A DNA stretch of 64,000 nucleotides from Lentilactobacillus buchneri (GTDB lineage: Bacteria > Bacillota > Bacilli > Lactobacillales > Lactobacillaceae), in NCBI RefSeq assembly GCF_018314255.1, contig NZ_CP073066.1, forward strand, positions 1,736,001 through 1,800,000, read 5' to 3'. Under the pieces are notes generated by a model. It was not told the origin of the DNA, made no database searches, and was given only the letters and a program-made list of their open reading frames with translations. Positions 61,654 through 64,000 of this stretch are shown one piece after another. Made by a program: the position numbers and the translations under genes. The first letter of the stretch is position 1; each line of letters opens with the position of its first letter.

Positions 61654-61757
61654 GTCGGAGCGCATTTTCCACTAGGTAGCAGTGGTGCTGTCGGAGCGCA
61701 TTTTCCACTAGGTAGCAGTGGTGCTGTCGGAGCGTATTTTAACCAGGTGGCAGCGGT
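61654..61757 (+). repeat. Three tandem 36-bp units following copy B
   Basis: Two identical 36-bp units (61654-61689 and 61690-61725) and a diverged third begin GTCGGAGCG, followed by ATTTT and a small hairpin CCACT/AGTGG. Each repeats the GGAGCG end of the structured element. Confidence 0.85.
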
Positions 61758-61790
61758 ACAAGGTCAAAGATGCCAATTACCAAATAAAAA

Positions 61791-61812
61791 ATATCCGCCT
61801 CACTGCGGATAT
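61791..61812 (-). terminator. Terminator of the small unknown gene
   Basis: On the minus strand GATATCCGC pairs with GCGGATAT, followed by TTTTTTA. Confidence 0.85.
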
Positions 61813-61833
61813 CTTTCCTACATAAAAATTCAA

Positions 61834-62154
61834 TTATCCCCGTACCAACAACTCGATTTGACCTTTTTGAGGCGCGAAATTAATTCCGACAAGTGGTTCG
61901 CGCAAAATCTTTCCATACTCATCCAAAACATCGGATGGCAGTGGGGTGTGGGCCTTGAGGGACGCAACCACATCACCGGCATCGTGAGCTTCAGATAAGT
62001 CGATGAATAAATTGACTTTGTTGACCACGTCACGGAACAGGTCGGTTAAAATCCCGTTAGGTTTCCCCTCAACATCGGTGATAACGACCTGCGAAGAATC
62101 GAATGCTAAATGGTTAAAGCGCACCATTTGTAAAACGTCAAACAGGTTATCCAT
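61834..62154 (-). CDS. Conserved-looking small soluble protein of unknown function
   Basis: ATG 62154 (or TTG 62160) follows AAGGGA and gives a protein of about 106 residues. It is acidic, without signal or membrane segments: MDNLFDVLQMVRFNHLAFDS at the start and VGINFAPQKGQIELLVRG at the end. No family was recognised with confidence. Good ribosome site, codon use like the neighbours and its own terminator support a real gene. Confidence 0.7.
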   Translation of the reverse strand: MDNLFDVLQMVRFNHLAFDSSQVVITDVEGKPNGILTDLFRDVVNKVNLFIDLSEAHDAGDVVASLKAHTPLPSDVLDEYGKILREPLVGINFAPQKGQIELLVRG

Positions 62155-62255
62155 TGACAACAAGTCCCTTCATGATGATTCATTTAATATTAAGTGTAGC
62201 CGTTTGCATATTCAAAAGGCAAGTATTATATCGTTCTGTTGATAAATTCGATCTA

Positions 62256-62299
62256 AAAAGGTGCCGTGACGCAGCCATTCAGCTGTATCACGGCACCTT
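62256..62299 (-). terminator. Rho-independent terminator of guaC
   Basis: On the minus strand AAGGTGCCGTGA pairs with TCACGGCACCTT, with an inner CAGC/GCTG stem, followed by TTTTT. Confidence 0.93.
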
Positions 62300-62317
62300 A
62301 TTACCATCTAAACGGTG

Positions 62318-63289
62318 TTAGTCACCATTCATGATTGAATTTTTAACGATCACGTAATCAACTTTGGTAATATCATTCAACTTGCGGCCACCGGCATATG
62401 AAATCGACGACTGCAGATCTTGTTGCATTTCGTTCAAAGTATCTGAGATGTGACCACGGTAAGGAACCAACATTTGTCGGCCTTCAACGTTGCGGTAGGC
62501 ACCCTTTTGACGCTCGGATGCTGACCCCCAGTATTGCTTGTATTTCTTGCCATCAATACTGATCAGGTTACCAGGAGTTTCTTCATGACCGGCAAATAAT
62601 GAACCGATCATCACCATTGAAGCACCAAACCGCACAGACTTGGCGATATCGCCATTGTAACGAATACCACCGTCGGCGATCATTGGCTTCCGAGCTGCTT
62701 TGGAGCACAAACGCAGTGCAGCTAACTGCCAGCCGCCGGTACCAAACCCGGTCTTGAGCTTGGTGATACATGCTTTACCAGGTCCCACACCAATTTTGGT
62801 AGCGTCAGCGCCGGCATTTTCAATTTCGCGGACAGCTTCAGGTGTTCCCAAGTTTCCGGCAATCAAGAAACTGTCTGGTAATTGTTCCTTGATGTAATGA
62901 ATCATCTGGATAACATAGTCTGAATGACCATGAGCAACGTCAATCGTGATATATTCAGGCTTCTCGTTGTCGGCAACCAACTTGTCGATGAATTCATATT
63001 CTTCTGGCTTGATTCCAACACTGATAGAAGCATAAAGATCCTTTGAATGCATCATTTTGATGAAACCTTCACGCTTTTCAGGTTGAAATCTATGCATGAT
63101 GTAGAAGTAACCGTTTTGTGCCAGCCAAACGGCCAGGTCATCATCGATAACGGTTTCCATATTGGCAGGAACAACGGGGATCTTAAATGTCTTAGGTCCG
63201 AATTTTACTGAAGTGTCAGCTTCACTCCGACTCTTAATAATGTTCTTGTTAGGGATGAGTTGAATATCTTCGTAATCAAATACTTCCAT
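62318..63289 (-). CDS. guaC: GMP reductase
   Basis: This 323-residue enzyme converts GMP to IMP with [25 protein letters not shown] (about residues 166-185) contains the active-site cysteine and has the GMP-reductase rather than IMP-dehydrogenase form; [30 protein letters not shown] is the phosphate-binding part (key [10 protein letters not shown]). There are no CBS domains, as expected. GGAGGT precedes the ATG. It lies behind purA on the same strand, 372 bp away, so both feed the IMP/AMP/GMP balance; four repeat units fill the gap. Confidence 0.96.
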   Translation of the reverse strand: MEVFDYEDIQLIPNKNIIKSRSEADTSVKFGPKTFKIPVVPANMETVIDDDLAVWLAQNGYFYIMHRFQPEKREGFIKMMHSKDLYASISVGIKPEEYEFIDKLVADNEKPEYITIDVAHGHSDYVIQMIHYIKEQLPDSFLIAGNLGTPEAVREIENAGADATKIGVGPGKACITKLKTGFGTGGWQLAALRLCSKAARKPMIADGGIRYNGDIAKSVRFGASMVMIGSLFAGHEETPGNLISIDGKKYKQYWGSASERQKGAYRNVEGRQMLVPYRGHISDTLNEMQQDLQSSISYAGGRKLNDITKVDYVIVKNSIMNGD

Positions 63290-63305
63290 GATTTACCTCC
63301 GAGGT

Positions 63306-63415
63306 TTTAGGACAGCTCCGTCAGGTAGACAGTTTATAAGCGCCTGACTCTTCTTGCGACTTTAGGACAGCTCCGTCAGGTAGACAGTTTATAAGCGCCT
63401 GACTCTTCTTGCGAC
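63306..63415 (-). repeat. Perfect 55-bp tandem repeat, shortened form of the structured element
   Basis: Units 63306-63360 and 63361-63415 are identical. On the minus strand each contains GTCAGG pairing with CCTGAC, a short middle, then GGAGCTGTCCTAAA, the same end as the two full copies beside it. Confidence 0.88.
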
Positions 63416-63420
63416 TTTAG

Positions 63421-63534
63421 GACAGCTCCGCAAAGCAGAAGTCTGCGCCTAAGCACCTCTAACAAAATTCCAAGACCCGGAATTCTGTTAGAGGAGACTT
63501 AGGCACTGACTTCTAAGCGCTTTGCTCCGCTCAC
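63421..63534 (-). repeat. Structured intergenic element, copy F1
   Basis: Minus strand: GTGAGCGGAG, then CAAAGC pairing with GCTTTG, a GCTT bulge on the 5' strand, AGAAGTC with GACTTCT, and a top hairpin with CCTAAG/CTTAGG and CCTCTAAC/GTTAGAGG. It ends GGAGCTGTCC. It is a diverged tandem copy of F2. Confidence 0.88.
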
Positions 63535-63540
63535 TGTTTT

Positions 63541-63653
63541 AGGACAGCTCCTCCAAGCAGAAGTCTGCACCTAAGCACCTCTAACAAAATTCCAAGGCCC
63601 GGAATTCCGTTAGAGGAACTTAGGCTCCGACTTCTAACCGCTTGGATCCGCTC
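63541..63653 (-). repeat. Structured intergenic element, copy F2 (behind purA)
   Basis: Minus strand, a few bases after the purA stop: GTGAGCGGAT, CCAAGC pairing with GCTTGG, GGTT bulge, AGAAGTC with GACTTCT, and the same top hairpin as F1. The outer stem differs from F1 by one compensated pair (C:G here, A:T in F1). Confidence 0.9.
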
Positions 63654-63661
63654 ACTGTTTT

Positions 63662-64000
63662 TTACCAAACTTTTTCCACGACGTTCGTCTGTTCTCTGTC
63701 AGGACCGACTGAGAAGGTTGCGTAAGGGACTCCGACTGCTTTTTGGACATGGTTTAAATAATTTTGAGCGTTGGTTGGTAGTTCATCAAATGTCTTGCAC
63801 TTGGTAATGTCTTCGTCCCATCCCGGCAATTCGTCGTAAACAGGCTTGCAGGCATCGAGTTCTTTTAAGGTTGCGGGATAATGGTCAATCTTCTTGCCGT
63901 TTAATTCATAAGCAACGCAGATTTTCAAAGTTTTAATACCGGTTAGGATATCCAAACAGTTCAGTGCCAAATGGGTGTAGCCGCTGACACGCGCCGAGTG
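63662..64000 (-). CDS. purA: Adenylosuccinate synthetase, C-terminal part (5' end outside window)
   Basis: The frame is open through the right edge. The visible 112 residues begin [18 protein letters not shown] and include [30 protein letters not shown] and [10 protein letters not shown] near the end, all characteristic of the PurA C-terminal domain. The enzyme joins IMP and aspartate to adenylosuccinate for AMP synthesis. The stop is followed by structured element F2. Confidence 0.96.
   Translation of the reverse strand, partial: HSARVSGYTHLALNCLDILTGIKTLKICVAYELNGKKIDHYPATLKELDACKPVYDELPGWDEDITKCKTFDELPTNAQNYLNHVQKAVGVPYATFSVGPDREQTNVVEKVW

Noticed and set aside
61654-61757. CRISPR array
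   Set aside because: Units are directly joined with no unique spacers and there are no cas genes.
63306-63653. CRISPR array or phage attachment site
   Set aside because: Units are structured repeats related to other intergenic copies; no spacers, integrase or cas gene are present.

Overview
The window looks like chromosome of a heterofermentative lactobacillus, probably a Lentilactobacillus-type species. The evidence is a Firmicutes gene set (Spx, RNase Y, LtaS, NlpC/P60 and LysM wall enzymes, choloylglycine hydrolase), strong AGGAGG-type ribosome binding sites, TTG/GTG starts, a T-box leader, cre and CRP/FNR-type sites, and a complete arginine deiminase (ADI) locus. Species assignment is inference. 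No tRNA, rRNA, CRISPR array or prophage was seen.

Layout. 1-5.4 kb: 3' part of a P-type cation ATPase, a GreA-like factor, a small secreted wall protein, a xanthine permease and a LysR regulator. 5.8-8.1 kb: an orphan GH65 disaccharide phosphorylase. 8.2-18.5 kb: the arginine block, with an ArgR-type regulator, a large YfhO-like membrane protein on the other strand, then arcA, arcB, arcC, a CRP/FNR regulator (arcR) and arcD. The arcA upstream region carries a near-consensus cre and a TGTGA-N6-TCACG site that fits ArcR. 18.5-30.6 kb: a TSUP exporter, HAD phosphatase, first ISL3-type copy, DsrE/DUF2252 pair, Ogt, a methyltransferase-like protein, an XRE regulator, a hydrolase, RNase Y and a 5'-nucleotidase-type phosphoesterase. 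30.7-46.6 kb: an IS30 element abutting a Na+/H+ antiporter, an Spx paralogue without its redox cysteines, a secreted matrixin-like protease, nucleoside hydrolase, PrsW-like protease, ferredoxin-NADP reductase, UvrA-like ATPase, K+ channel, LTA synthase, phosphoglycerate-mutase-family and GNAT proteins. 46.8-64 kb: PTS EIIC with a nonsense-mutated hydrolase, acyltransferase, second ISL3 copy, NlpC/P60, MMPL, choloylglycine hydrolase, glucosaminidase, TerC, thioredoxin, a T-box-controlled NhaC-type transporter, a LysM protein, guaC and the end of purA.

The most interesting structure is not a protein. At least six full copies of one kind of structured intergenic element sit directly behind stop codons or in tandem: two behind arcA, one each behind the HAD, XRE and LysM genes, and two behind purA. 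Each has a two-part outer stem with a G-rich bulge on the 5' strand only, a variable long hairpin on top, and GAGCG-type flanks, always in the orientation of the upstream gene. Copies differ by compensatory base-pair changes, which suggests selection on the paired form.

Two other points stand out. Both ISL3 copies, with 8-bp target duplications, have landed inside GAGGCTGG...CCAGCCTC terminator hairpins. The two copies are identical apart from 20 missing bases in one of them, a deletion-only pattern more like sequencing or assembly error than decay.
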